64,000 bases of DNA. Source: Lachnospiraceae bacterium (GTDB taxonomy: Bacteria; Bacillota; Clostridia; Lachnospirales; Lachnospiraceae). A program made the translations under genes and the position numbers. Below are positions 40,992 through 50,688 of this stretch, in pieces (position 1 is the stretch's first letter; every line of letters begins with the position of its first letter). The notes beneath the pieces are model-generated. The model ran no database searches, had not been told where the DNA came from, and saw nothing but the letters and a program-made list of their open reading frames with translations. Where the stretch lies: the NCBI GenBank assembly GCA_017518185.1, contig JAFWWB010000052.1, forward strand, positions 1 through 64,000. Reading direction: 5' to 3'.

Positions 40992-43900
40992 ATGAAACAA
41001 AGACGAAACAGGCTGTGTTCCATGCTGCTCACTTTCGTGCTCGCGGTTTCCTCCTTCGGAGGCAGCGGAGTAACGCTCCGCGCCGCAGCCGCCGAAGATG
41101 AGGCAGAGTCCGTCGTCATCGAAGAAACAGATGACGATGATGAAGCTGCCTTTGAAGAGGAAGAGCCGGAAGTAGTGATCGTGGAAGCGGCCGAAGATGC
41201 AGCGGAGGACGAAGCCGACACTGAGGCTGAGACCGAAGAGGAAGAAGCGGCAGAGGAGGCTGAAGAAGCTGAAGAGGCCATAGATGAGGAGCCTGCTGAA
41301 GAAGCGGAGCCGGATGAGCCCGAGACTGAGGCTGCAGAGGATGCGGATGCCGCCGGGGAGACCGGCGGAAGCTGCGGCGCCAGCCTTACATGGTCTTATG
41401 ACGAAGGGTCCAAGACACTTGCGATAAAGGGCAGCGGCCCCATGACGGACTATTCCTCAACCTCGGCCGTTCCCTGGCATGGATATAGGAGCCAGATCGA
41501 GACCGTTACCATTGATGATACGGTCACAAGCATCTCTGCATATGCATTCCAGAGCTTTACGGCTGCTACTGGAGCATTCCCGGTTCCGGCATCCGTCACG
41601 AGCATAGGAAAGGATGCTTACAGCGAATCAAAGTTCACACAGGCAACTCTTACACTGCCGGATTCTCTTACCGTTCTTTCCGAGGATGCTTTTGAAAAAT
41701 GTACGGGCATTACAAAGCTGGTCTTACCGGAAAGCCTTACCGAGATAGGAAAGTATGCCTTCGACGGATGCAGCAATCTTAATGATCTGAGCCTTCCTGC
41801 AGGGCTTACCATCATCGGCAGTTATGCGTTCCGCAACTGTACTGCGCTTAAGAGTCTTACCATTCCGTCGAAGGTCACGACAATAAACGAATCTGCGTTT
41901 TATTACTGTTCGGGGCTGCAGGGGGATCTTGAACTGCCTGCCAGCCTGATCACTCTGGGAACCAGCTGTTTCTCCGGCTGCAGCAGCTATAACGGAAAGC
42001 TTATCATCCGTTCGGGCGCTCTGAAAAAGATCCCGGCTAATGCTTTCTCAAGCTGCGCGTTTACTTCCGTAAGCCTGCCCCGGGGGCTGAAGGAGATCGG
42101 CGGTTCTGCTTTCAGCGGCAATAAGATGACCGCGGCAGTGATACCTGCGCTTGTTACAACGATAGGCAGCAATGCTTTCGGCAGCACCGCGAATCTGACG
42201 GCACTGTATTTCAGGGGAAATCTTCCTGCTAGTCTTAATACCTCTGCGGATACGCTGGGAAAGAGTACCGTAAAGATCTACTATCTGGAGGGAAGAACGG
42301 CCTGGACGGCTTCCCTGAACGGCCACAGCTGTATAGCTTCGGAAGAGGGTGATTTCCCCGCAGACGAAAACAGCAGCGAGGAGCTTCCCGAGATCGCGCC
42401 GGAGAGCGGCACCGCAGGTTCACTCAGCTATACCATAAGCGGCACTCTTGCGGGAGAGACCCTGACCATCACCGGAAGCGGAGCCATGGGCGATTTTAAT
42501 TCCACTGATACGGTGCCCTGGTACGGTCACAGGGAGTCCATAGTAAAGGTAGTCATTTCCGACGGCGCTACCACCATAGGAAAAAATGCCTTTAAGGATC
42601 TTAACTGCGTATACGGTGATTTTCCTATTCCTGCAGGTGTCACCTCTATAGGCGACTATGCCTTCAGCGGGACCGATTTCAGTGCGGCAAGCCTGGAACT
42701 GCCTGCAAAGCTTACCGTTCTCGGAGCAAATTCCTTTGAAAAATGCCGCGGTATCGAAAAACTGACGATACCCGCAAAGGTCAATGCGATCGGAAAGGAT
42801 GCTTTCAGCTTCTGTGAAAACCTGACGGAGCTGGTCATAATTGACGGAGCAGGCGCCGTAGGCGAGGACGCATTTGAGAAATGTACACGTCTCCGTAAGG
42901 CGGTGATCCCCGGCAGTGTTACGACCATCGGCAAATATGCTTTTGACGGATGCACCGTGCTCAGCGAGCTTACACTGGGCGATGATATAGTGGACATACA
43001 GAGTTATGCTTTCAGGAACTGTGAAGGCCTGATGGAGATAGAGCTTCCGAAGGAGCTTCTTACTATCGGGGAATCCGCTTTCTACTATTGTAAAAATCTG
43101 TCCGGAAGCCTTACACTCCCGGCCGGCCTTGAGACTATCGGATCTTCGGCCTTCTCCGGCTGCGGATATACGGGTACGCTCAACATGAACTGCAAGAATC
43201 TGACGCAGATCAGTTCAAACGCATTTTCCGGCTGCAAGTTCAACAAGCTGATCCTTCCTCCCAAGCTGACTAAGATCGCAGGAAGCGCCTTTAACGCCGT
43301 TACGGCAAAGCAGGTCATATTCCCGGCAACTCTGACTTCAATGGGCAGCAGTGTTTTTGCCGATGCATCTTATCTCCGCAATGTATATTTCCGCGGCGAT
43401 GCTCCGGCTGACAAGGATATGAGCAGTTCTTCATCAAAATTCCTGGGTGATGCGACTAAAGTGACTGTGTATTACATAAGCGGCAAAGAAAACTGGGCCG
43501 ATACTAAATGGGGATACACCTGTGTCGGTATTTCCGAGAGCGAATTCCCGGAGGAAGAGATACCGGATGATACCGTTGCCGTAACGGGAGTTACCCTTTC
43601 TCCCGAGAGCGTGAGCATTAACAAAGGCCAGACTGCGGCGCTTACAGCAGCCGTATCTCCTTCGGATGCCAGCGAAAAGGGAGTGACCTGGTCAAGCGAT
43701 AAGGAGAGCGTGGCAACCGTATCCACTACCGGTGTTGTGACAGGCGTTGCTTCCGGTAATGCCATCATCACCGTTACTACAAAGGACGGCGGCTTTACCG
43801 CTACATGTGCCGTGACTGTCATTGACACGGGCAGTGAAGAGCCTGAGCCTGTCTCAGTGAACGGGGTGACCATAGCACCCGATGAAATGGAGCTGCAGGT

Positions 43901-45716
43901 GGGGATGAGCGGCATGATCAGTGTGACGGTCTCTCCTTCAAATGCAGATAATAAGGGCTATACCCTTACTAGCGACGATCCTGCGATCGCAGAGGTGAGC
44001 GATGCAGGTCTTGTGACCGGTGTTGCTTCCGGTAATACCGTCATAAGGGCTACAACCCTGGACGGCGGTTTTACCGCAAGCTGCTCCGTGAATGTTATAC
44101 CTAAGCAGGAGACGGATCCCGAAGAGGATGACAGGGATGCGTTCATAGTGGTATTTTTCGCTGAGGATGAGCTGATCGGCGAAGATGTAGTCCTGGAGGG
44201 CGAGACTGTTACGAACCTTCCCGTTATGGATGCTTTTGCGGACACCTTCGTATGCTGGGAGGATGATGTGACAGGTAAGACCTGGAATCCTTCTTCACCC
44301 GTATTCAGGAACATGAAGCTGTCGGCCCGTTTCCTTGCGGATGTTGATGAGCCCGAAGAATCCGGCCGTGACAAGCAGCCCAGGATCATCACCATAGCAG
44401 AGGAGGAGCATGTATACCTGGTAAAGGGACAGAGCTACGCCTTTGACGCAAAGGATGCCAACAATACCGTACTTAACTGGAAGTCCACCGATGCCTCAAT
44501 TGTCAAGATCTCCGGTAAGTTCAAGGCTAAGGCTGTGAATATTACCGATGTTAAGAAGGAGCTTGAAGGTGACACGGGCGTGTACGTCTATGTGGGCAAC
44601 AGCAAGGACGATTACAGCAGACGCTATACCGTTCATATCATCGATCCCGTTCTTAAGCTGGACAATGGCGATAAGACCGAGGACGTTCCCAGGAAGCTTA
44701 CCCTTATGCCCGGCGTAAGACAGGAACTTGCACTTGTGGTGAACGGAGTGGAAGCATGGGAGAGCGACTATGCGGTGAGCTGGACTACCTCTAACGAGGA
44801 AGTTGCAAAGGTGGATGACGGCGAGATCTACACCCTGGCAAAGGGTACCGCCAAGATCACCGCATACGTAAACGGCAAGGCCTATGTCTGTAATATCAAG
44901 GTGGTGGATACCGTGGCGCCCGGCAAGCTGGGCAACGATGCGGATGTGAACCTTGCAGCGCTGCAGACCGTTTCTGTGAAGTTTACCGACAGCAGCTTCA
45001 GGATGAAGGATCTTGTATGGAGCAATGCGGATGATGATATGGGTACCTCTTCCAGGAACGGCAAGGTACAGTTCTATCAGGATAATGTGGTCCGCGTGAC
45101 TCCCAACGGAAAGCTTACGGCTGTGGGTGTGGGTACCACGACACTGACCGCTGCCAACGCCGCGGGTGTAAAGAAGAGCTTCACCGTACAGGTGAACCGT
45201 CCTGCCACCACCATCCTTTACATAAACAAAGGCAAGACCAAGGCACTTAAGTTCTACAATGTGAAGAACGCCAAAGTAGCCTGGGATCTTGATGAAGGTG
45301 AGGACGTTATCAAGCTTGATAAAACAAAGGGTAAGGTTACCGGACTGCAGACCGGTATAGCCCGTGTCAGCGGCATATATGCGCCTTACGCCTTTACCGA
45401 TGATAAGGGCAGGACCTGGCCTTCCGCTATCAACTATACGGCTACCGTCTATGTTGAGGAGCCCAGGCTCTCGGCAAGCGGCGGTGTGAGCGGTATCAAC
45501 GCGGCAGGTACCGCGGGAAGCCTTTCCCTCAGCCGCGAAGGTACTGCACTCATAAAGCTTGACGGCGTATACCAGCCTGTGGTATTTGAGAGCTCAAAGC
45601 AGACTGTGGTCTATGTTGACGAGGCCGGAGTGGTCTGTGCGAGAGGAGCAGGCAGCGCCAGGCTGTCGGCCCGTGTGAACGGCAGAAAATTTGTGGTAAC
45701 GGTAACAGTAAACTGA
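40992..45716 (+). CDS. Large secreted surface protein with BspA-type LRRs and Big domains
   Basis: A 1574-residue secreted protein. The start follows AGGAGG. A signal peptide covers residues 1-34, then an Ala/Glu/Asp-rich acidic linker (to 123). Residues 124-455 and 472-850 are two homologous LRR_5 (BspA-like) blocks with units such as LTEIGKYAFDGCSNLNDLSL, implying internal duplication. Two Big_2 domains follow (about 860-945 and 955-1036; WSSDKESVATVS), an InlB B-repeat-like segment (1050-1120), and more Ig-like/Big domains to the C-terminus (ARLSARVNGRKFVVTVTVN). No LPXTG motif, SLH domain or C-terminal TM is seen, so attachment is unclear. BspA-like proteins bind host or surface ligands. 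Confidence 0.92.
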   Translation: MKQRRNRLCSMLLTFVLAVSSFGGSGVTLRAAAAEDEAESVVIEETDDDDEAAFEEEEPEVVIVEAAEDAAEDEADTEAETEEEEAAEEAEEAEEAIDEEPAEEAEPDEPETEAAEDADAAGETGGSCGASLTWSYDEGSKTLAIKGSGPMTDYSSTSAVPWHGYRSQIETVTIDDTVTSISAYAFQSFTAATGAFPVPASVTSIGKDAYSESKFTQATLTLPDSLTVLSEDAFEKCTGITKLVLPESLTEIGKYAFDGCSNLNDLSLPAGLTIIGSYAFRNCTALKSLTIPSKVTTINESAFYYCSGLQGDLELPASLITLGTSCFSGCSSYNGKLIIRSGALKKIPANAFSSCAFTSVSLPRGLKEIGGSAFSGNKMTAAVIPALVTTIGSNAFGSTANLTALYFRGNLPASLNTSADTLGKSTVKIYYLEGRTAWTASLNGHSCIASEEGDFPADENSSEELPEIAPESGTAGSLSYTISGTLAGETLTITGSGAMGDFNSTDTVPWYGHRESIVKVVISDGATTIGKNAFKDLNCVYGDFPIPAGVTSIGDYAFSGTDFSAASLELPAKLTVLGANSFEKCRGIEKLTIPAKVNAIGKDAFSFCENLTELVIIDGAGAVGEDAFEKCTRLRKAVIPGSVTTIGKYAFDGCTVLSELTLGDDIVDIQSYAFRNCEGLMEIELPKELLTIGESAFYYCKNLSGSLTLPAGLETIGSSAFSGCGYTGTLNMNCKNLTQISSNAFSGCKFNKLILPPKLTKIAGSAFNAVTAKQVIFPATLTSMGSSVFADASYLRNVYFRGDAPADKDMSSSSSKFLGDATKVTVYYISGKENWADTKWGYTCVGISESEFPEEEIPDDTVAVTGVTLSPESVSINKGQTAALTAAVSPSDASEKGVTWSSDKESVATVSTTGVVTGVASGNAIITVTTKDGGFTATCAVTVIDTGSEEPEPVSVNGVTIAPDEMELQVGMSGMISVTVSPSNADNKGYTLTSDDPAIAEVSDAGLVTGVASGNTVIRATTLDGGFTASCSVNVIPKQETDPEEDDRDAFIVVFFAEDELIGEDVVLEGETVTNLPVMDAFADTFVCWEDDVTGKTWNPSSPVFRNMKLSARFLADVDEPEESGRDKQPRIITIAEEEHVYLVKGQSYAFDAKDANNTVLNWKSTDASIVKISGKFKAKAVNITDVKKELEGDTGVYVYVGNSKDDYSRRYTVHIIDPVLKLDNGDKTEDVPRKLTLMPGVRQELALVVNGVEAWESDYAVSWTTSNEEVAKVDDGEIYTLAKGTAKITAYVNGKAYVCNIKVVDTVAPGKLGNDADVNLAALQTVSVKFTDSSFRMKDLVWSNADDDMGTSSRNGKVQFYQDNVVRVTPNGKLTAVGVGTTTLTAANAAGVKKSFTVQVNRPATTILYINKGKTKALKFYNVKNAKVAWDLDEGEDVIKLDKTKGKVTGLQTGIARVSGIYAPYAFTDDKGRTWPSAINYTATVYVEEPRLSASGGVSGINAAGTAGSLSLSREGTALIKLDGVYQPVVFESSKQTVVYVDEAGVVCARGAGSARLSARVNGRKFVVTVTVN

Positions 45717-45733
45717 TGTGAGTAAATGAGAGG

Positions 45734-45757
45734 GGCGGCCCTTCGGGGCCGCCTTTC
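45734..45757 (+). terminator. Hairpin between the surface-protein gene and the response-regulator gene
   Basis: GGCGGCCC (45734-45741) pairs with GGGCCGCC (45746-45753) around a TTCG tetraloop, followed by TTTCATT. The next start codon is only 17 bp further, so the regulator operon must be transcribed through it or from a promoter inside the surface-protein gene. Confidence 0.75.
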
Positions 45758-45774
45758 ATTAAGAAAGAGAGTTT

Positions 45775-46503
45775 ATGTATAAGGTATACCTTGTGGATGA
45801 TGATTCCTTCATCCTGGAAGAACTGATAGAGATGATCCCCTGGGAGGAGAACGGCTTTGAGGTGGCCGGGAGCAGCACGGATCCGGAGGAGGCTTTAAGG
45901 CTCATCCCCGCCGTGAAGCCCGAGGTGGTATTCTGTGACCTCAAAATGCCCGGCATGGACGGGAACGAGCTTATCCGGAGGCTTAAAGAGTCCGGGATGG
46001 ATTGCGAATTTGTAATGATATCGGCTTATGACAGTTATGAGAATGTTCGCAGCTTTTTTCAGCAGAGCGGCTTTGATTATATATTGAAACCCGTAAAGGA
46101 CGAGGATATACAGATAGTCCTGGAGGGACTTATGGCGAGACTGGCGGAAAAATATCCGGCGGAGCGCACGGAGGACTTGACCGAGAACCCGGAATTTAAT
46201 AAACTTGTGGCGTATTTAAACGATCATTATGCGGAGAAGATCAGCCTGGGCTTTCTGGCTGAGGAGTTCGGCTTCAGCAGGAATTACATCTGCGCCCTGT
46301 TCCAGAAGTATTTCAACAGGTCGCTGAGCCTGTACCTGACGGAGCTTCGTATGAGCAAGGCAAAGGCGCTGCTGCTGGACAAGACCATACTCATTAAGGA
46401 AGTGGCGTACCGCTGCGGATATACGGACTATTATCACTTTTTCAAAGTCTTTAAGGAGCATTACGGGATCTCTCCGAAGGAAATGCGGGAACAGGATACT
46501 TGA
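45775..46503 (+). CDS. AraC-type response regulator (YesN-like)
   Basis: A 242-residue response regulator. The receiver domain (1-120) has the acidic pair in LVDDDSF, the phosphoacceptor Asp in VFCDLKMPGMDG, and Lys in YILKPVKDED. The C-terminal AraC/XylS DNA-binding domain (about 140-240) has two helix-turn-helix units (LGFLAEEFGFSRNYICALFQ and IKEVAYRCGYTDYYHFFKVF). It lacks the long middle domain of many YesN proteins. It is the first gene of a four-gene operon that ends in the cognate histidine kinase. Confidence 0.95.
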   Translation: MYKVYLVDDDSFILEELIEMIPWEENGFEVAGSSTDPEEALRLIPAVKPEVVFCDLKMPGMDGNELIRRLKESGMDCEFVMISAYDSYENVRSFFQQSGFDYILKPVKDEDIQIVLEGLMARLAEKYPAERTEDLTENPEFNKLVAYLNDHYAEKISLGFLAEEFGFSRNYICALFQKYFNRSLSLYLTELRMSKAKALLLDKTILIKEVAYRCGYTDYYHFFKVFKEHYGISPKEMREQDT

Positions 46504-47873
46504 GAAGGATCTTCCCTCTTTTTATAATATTACTGATGCTTTTTGCAGGCGGCTGCGGCGCGAGTCCGGAGCGGCCTGTTCTTCATGTTGCAATGCCCTA
46601 TTCGGACAGGGTGCAGGATGTGGAGAGCAACTACTATCTGGGCTGGCTCGAGGAGCAGACAGGGCTGGAGCTGGACATCACTCTTATACGCCAGAGCCGC
46701 AGCAGTGACTACCTGGATGCCCTATTTGCCTCGGATGCCGATATCGATGTGGTCATGTTCGGGAACGGCTTCGAAATAAGCGAAAGTGAGCTGGAGGATT
46801 ACCGGGACCGGCTCTATGAAGCCGGGGGAAAGCTGTATTACACCAATTACGGCAGCGGCCCCAGGAGCGGTGCGGGACAGATACTCTGGATAAACCGGAA
46901 CTGGCTGGAAAGCCTGGGCCTTACCATACCCTCGGATACGGAAGAACTGAAAAACGTGCTTGAGGCATTCAGGGATAACGATATGAACGGCAACGGCCTG
47001 GCGGATGAGATCCCGCTGGCGGGCTCATCGGAGGACTATGCCAATCTGCCTTCGGAACTGCTGCTGAACTCCTGGTGCTATAACGATCCCTGGCATTCCC
47101 GTTATGCCCCGGACGGAAGCTTTGCTGCTGACAGTGACAGCTTCAGAGAGGGGATTTCATACTGCCGGGAACTCTGTTCGGAAGGGCTTCTGGATGAGAG
47201 AAGCTTCAGCTTCAGCAGAAAGCAGCTATGCGAGCTGGTAAACAGCCCGGAGGATCTGGTGGGAGCCTTTACCACGGCCTCGGTCTCTGATGTTATCTAT
47301 CCCGGAAATACCGAGATACTGGCAAGGTATGTGCATGTGCCGCCTCTTGAAGGACCGGGAGGCATAAGGAATTCGGTCCGTACCGAGAGCGAACCTGCGG
47401 TGGGGGCGGTGATCACCGCACGCAGCAGCAGAAAAGAGGAGGCAGTGCTTTTGCTGGATACGATGCTTACGGAGGAGGCATCCCTTACGGCGCGTTTCGG
47501 GGAAAAGGGAGTGGACTGGGATTTCTCCGTGGGAGGAGATGTCAGCGTATACGGCGGTCATTCCACCATAGTCACGAAGAACTATCTCTGGAACACTTAT
47601 CAGAACAAACATCTAAACGGCATAGGTCCCATGAACGTGCCGGCTCACTATCTTGAGGGCGTGACCTGGAACGGGGTAAATTCCGATGCCGAATACATAG
47701 ACGGCAGGGCGCAGATGAGCTGCAGGGCCTTCCTGCCGGAACAGACGGCACTTCATGAAAGGGATGAGGAACTGTCGGAATATACGGATAAATGGGTACG
47801 GGACTTTGTGACCGGAGAAAAAGACATAGGGAGTGATGAGGCATGGGGAGAATACCTGAAAGGCTTGCGCTGA
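46500..47873 (+). CDS. Extracellular solute-binding lipoprotein (first of two)
   Basis: A 457-residue lipoprotein starting at TTG 46500, overlapping the regulator stop (TTGA). The signal peptide ends in the lipobox AGGC. The rest matches family 1-type solute-binding proteins of Clostridia: EEQTGLELDITLIRQSRSSD, an EF-hand-like loop DNDMNGNGLADEIP, and a C-terminal hinge region. Such proteins usually deliver oligosaccharides to an ABC importer, but no permease or ATPase is present, so a role as sensory receptor for the membrane kinase is likely (inference). Confidence 0.9.
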   Translation: MRRIFPLFIILLMLFAGGCGASPERPVLHVAMPYSDRVQDVESNYYLGWLEEQTGLELDITLIRQSRSSDYLDALFASDADIDVVMFGNGFEISESELEDYRDRLYEAGGKLYYTNYGSGPRSGAGQILWINRNWLESLGLTIPSDTEELKNVLEAFRDNDMNGNGLADEIPLAGSSEDYANLPSELLLNSWCYNDPWHSRYAPDGSFAADSDSFREGISYCRELCSEGLLDERSFSFSRKQLCELVNSPEDLVGAFTTASVSDVIYPGNTEILARYVHVPPLEGPGGIRNSVRTESEPAVGAVITARSSRKEEAVLLLDTMLTEEASLTARFGEKGVDWDFSVGGDVSVYGGHSTIVTKNYLWNTYQNKHLNGIGPMNVPAHYLEGVTWNGVNSDAEYIDGRAQMSCRAFLPEQTALHERDEELSEYTDKWVRDFVTGEKDIGSDEAWGEYLKGLR

Positions 47874-48994
47874 CGGCTGCGGCGGCATGCATGCTGCTCC
47901 TTGGTGGCTGCGGAGCAAAGGAGGAACCGGTGACTGCGCCGGAGACTCCTGTTTACGGCAGTGAGACAGCAGAGGAGCTCTATGAAAAGGCACTGGACGA
48001 GGATGTGCTCATAGTCTGCACCGTAAGCACCAGGGCTACGGAGGTAAAGGAGAGCTTTGAGAAGGAATATCCGGGGCTTTCGGTGGAGATAAGGGATCTC
48101 AGGAGCCCTAACCTTATAGAGGCAGTGGAAGATGCCCACGAAAAAGGCAGCGGCGGCTGCGATGTGGTCCTCTGTAACGACAACAGCGGAGAGTTCAAGA
48201 CAAGGCTTGTGGATACGGGACTGGTGGTGCCTTACCTTCCTGCGGATATAGCGCCGAAGATGAAGGAGGGGATGGCAGGCAGCACGGTCAGTTTCCTTGT
48301 GGAGGCGGAGCTTCTTTTCTATTCTGCCGAAAACTTCGATCACTGCCCGGTTGATAATATATGGGGACTTACGGAGGAACGTTTCAAGGGACGGATCTAC
48401 ATGCCCAATCCCCTTAATTCCTTTTCAACCTACGCCTTCTGCGGAGCTTCCATGCAGCATGATGAAGAGCTGGCGGAGGCCTACAGGGATTACTTCGGGG
48501 AAGAGCCGGTCTTTTTATACGGAGAGACTGCTTCGGAGTGCTTCTGGAGGAAGGCATCAGGCAATATTGTCTTTACCAACAGTTCGGATGAGGTGGTGGA
48601 GGCGCTGGGAAACGGCAATGCGGATCTGGGCTTCTGCGTATCTTCAAAGCTGCGGTATAAGAACCTGGGCTATGGCCTGGAGCCGGTGTGGAAGCTGGAG
48701 CCCTTCTGTGGCTGCAGGGCCAGCTTTGCGGTGATGCTGACGGCCGACGCGGAGAATGTGAATGCGGCGAAGCTCTTCATACGATATATCATGGGAGAGG
48801 CCGGCGGCGACGGGGAAGGCTACAAGCCCTTCTGCACCGAAGGAACCTGGTCCGCCAGGACCGACGTGCCGGACGGAAGCCCGGTCTCCCTTGAAGATAC
48901 GGATCTGCTCATTCCCGACGAGAATGCGCTTGCGGCAGACAGGAAGATGATGGAGAGCTTCTGGGAGGAAATGATACGTATAAGCGTAGAGTGA
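47843..48994 (+). CDS. Extracellular solute-binding lipoprotein (second, PotD/AfuA-like)
   Basis: A 383-residue lipoprotein. The signal peptide ends in LGGC, and the mature part (from DVLIVCTVSTRATEVKESFE) resembles the iron/spermidine-type binding-protein fold, different from the first one. ATG 47843 lies 31 bp inside the preceding gene, so translation is coupled. The gene again lacks transporter partners. Its ligand cannot be told; the two SBPs may form a receptor pair for the kinase. Confidence 0.88.
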   Translation: MGRIPERLALTAAAACMLLLGGCGAKEEPVTAPETPVYGSETAEELYEKALDEDVLIVCTVSTRATEVKESFEKEYPGLSVEIRDLRSPNLIEAVEDAHEKGSGGCDVVLCNDNSGEFKTRLVDTGLVVPYLPADIAPKMKEGMAGSTVSFLVEAELLFYSAENFDHCPVDNIWGLTEERFKGRIYMPNPLNSFSTYAFCGASMQHDEELAEAYRDYFGEEPVFLYGETASECFWRKASGNIVFTNSSDEVVEALGNGNADLGFCVSSKLRYKNLGYGLEPVWKLEPFCGCRASFAVMLTADAENVNAAKLFIRYIMGEAGGDGEGYKPFCTEGTWSARTDVPDGSPVSLEDTDLLIPDENALAADRKMMESFWEEMIRISVE

Positions 48995-50499
48995 AAAAGA
49001 CGGGTCCTGATAACCGCAGGGTCTTATACGGCGTCCTGGCCCTCAGCGCGGCAATGGTGCTGCTGTGGATGTTCTTTTATTATCTTACTGTAAGGATGAT
49101 AAGAGGAAACATGCGGAGGCAGGCGGAAACGGGTGCGGCAGCCATCACCTCCGAGGTGGAGGAGGTGATGCTGGGGCTGGAGGATGCGGCTTACGAGCTG
49201 GCACATTACGAGGATATCGCCGGGGTGGCCGGGCAGCAGAATGCGGGAGATTTCTGTGTAGCCGGAGGGGATTTCGTGGACGCCCATCCCTTCATACCCG
49301 GTAAGCTGTCGGGAGACGATACCGTGGCTGTCTTCGGTAAAAACGGTCTCTTTTACCGTATCAGGGGCAGCATGCCGAACACGGCCCTCATGCGTGTCTT
49401 TTATCTCTGTGAGAACGGCAGCAACCGTACCATTACCGTTGCCTCCTATGACAGCAGCTATATAGGAGCCTGGGAGGAGATAAGCATTGACGGTGAGAGC
49501 ACGGGCTATGTGGCCCTGCTCACGGAGATGGGGAATATCAGAAGGATACTGGAGACCTACAACGACCTGGACTATCTGGGGGTCGTGCTGCTGTCCGGAG
49601 AGCGTATACTCTGCTCAAACAAGGAGCTCAGATATGAGGAACTGGAGGAGAGAACGGCTGAGGCCATCTTTGTGAACGAGAAGAACATAGGCCTTTCGGG
49701 CTTCAGGCTGCTGGTGTACTGCGAAAAGGGCTTTTCAGGCCAGATCGGCAATTACTACAGACTGGTGATGCCTGTGACGGTGCTGATACTGGCAGGCGTG
49801 CTGTTGATAGAGCGGAGGCTCTACCTGGCTGAGGTGGGACGCCGTGCGGCAGGGCTGCAGAAGCAGAAGAGCCTCATATCCCTGCTGAAAAAGCAGATAA
49901 GCGCGCATTTTACGGTCAATACCCTGAACGTGGTCCGCGCCATGATAAAAAAGGGGGAGAAGGAGGGCGCGGCCCATATCTGCGACGAGCTTTCGACCCT
50001 TTTGCGCTACGCCAATGCGGGAGACGAGTATATCTCCCTCATGGAGGAATTCTATGTGCTGAGGCAGTATGTGGGCATCATGCAGGCACGCTATCCCGGC
50101 CGGGTTGAGGCGCTCATAGAGGAAGAAGATTTCTTTGACTCGGTCTTCATCCCCCGCATGCTCATACAGCCTGTGGTGGAGAATGCCATAGCCCACGGCC
50201 TGGGAGGATCTGCAGGCACGGTGCAGGTGAAGGCGGAGCTTAGAGGGGAGGACGTTATCATCAGCGTTAAGGATAACGGAAAGGGGCTGGATGAGGAGAG
50301 TCTTAAAAAGCTCAGGGAGTCCATTGACGCGGATCCCGCTGAAGGTGAACAGGAGCTCGAGCATGTTGCCCTGAGAAATATACAGAGACGTATACGCCTG
50401 GTCTGCGGGGAGGAGTACGGTCTTGGCGTGTACAGTTGTGAAGGAGAGGGCTGCGAAGCAGTGCTTACGCTGCCGGCCAGAGGTAAGGACGCCGGATAG
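48991..50499 (+). CDS. Sensor histidine kinase (YesM/LytS-like)
   Basis: A 502-residue kinase starting at GTG 48991, overlapping the SBP stop. A TM helix (residues 12-34), an extracellular sensor of about 230 residues, and a second TM (VMPVTVLILAGVLLIE) precede the His_kinase domain. The H-box is QISAHFTVNTLN (family consensus QINPHFLYNTL), the N-box VVENAIAHGL and the G-box DNGKGLD. It should phosphorylate the AraC-type regulator encoded three genes upstream. Directly after its stop lies the C-terminal stub of a surface protein in the same frame. Confidence 0.94.
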   Translation: MKKTGPDNRRVLYGVLALSAAMVLLWMFFYYLTVRMIRGNMRRQAETGAAAITSEVEEVMLGLEDAAYELAHYEDIAGVAGQQNAGDFCVAGGDFVDAHPFIPGKLSGDDTVAVFGKNGLFYRIRGSMPNTALMRVFYLCENGSNRTITVASYDSSYIGAWEEISIDGESTGYVALLTEMGNIRRILETYNDLDYLGVVLLSGERILCSNKELRYEELEERTAEAIFVNEKNIGLSGFRLLVYCEKGFSGQIGNYYRLVMPVTVLILAGVLLIERRLYLAEVGRRAAGLQKQKSLISLLKKQISAHFTVNTLNVVRAMIKKGEKEGAAHICDELSTLLRYANAGDEYISLMEEFYVLRQYVGIMQARYPGRVEALIEEEDFFDSVFIPRMLIQPVVENAIAHGLGGSAGTVQVKAELRGEDVIISVKDNGKGLDEESLKKLRESIDADPAEGEQELEHVALRNIQRRIRLVCGEEYGLGVYSCEGEGCEAVLTLPARGKDAG

Positions 50500-50559
50500 G
50501 CAAAGCTCTCGGCAAAGGTCAACGGAAAAGCCGTGGTCATCGATGTAGTTGTAAGATAA
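50500..50559 (+). pseudogene. C-terminal stub of a Big-domain surface protein
   Basis: Immediately after the kinase stop, and in the same frame, 19 codons and a stop read AKLSAKVNGKAVVIDVVVR. They align with the last 19 residues of the surface protein at 40992-45716 (ARLSARVNGRKFVVTVTVN, 10 of 19 identical, several Arg/Lys swaps). There is no start codon. It looks like the 3' remnant of a second surface-protein gene joined to the kinase gene by deletion or recombination. Confidence 0.75.
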
Positions 50560-50571
50560 AGATAAGCGGTA

Positions 50572-50600
50572 TAGACTTTTTCCTTCTGATGTGGTAAAAT
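50572..50600 (+). promoter_or_regulatory. Promoter of the FliD-C-like gene
   Basis: TAGACT (50572-50577), a 17-bp spacer ending in TGTGG, and TAAAAT (50595-50600). The leader is about 80 nt. Confidence 0.7.
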
Positions 50601-50688
50601 AGTATCAGTATCAGAGGATGAACCCGAAGGGTTACGTAATATTGTTATGTGAACTATAGTCCATACAGTTTTCAGGGAGGAAAAGGCT

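Noticed and set aside
46500..48994. ABC sugar or iron importer operon
   Set aside because: Two binding proteins are present but no permease or ATPase; the flanking genes are a regulator and a kinase.
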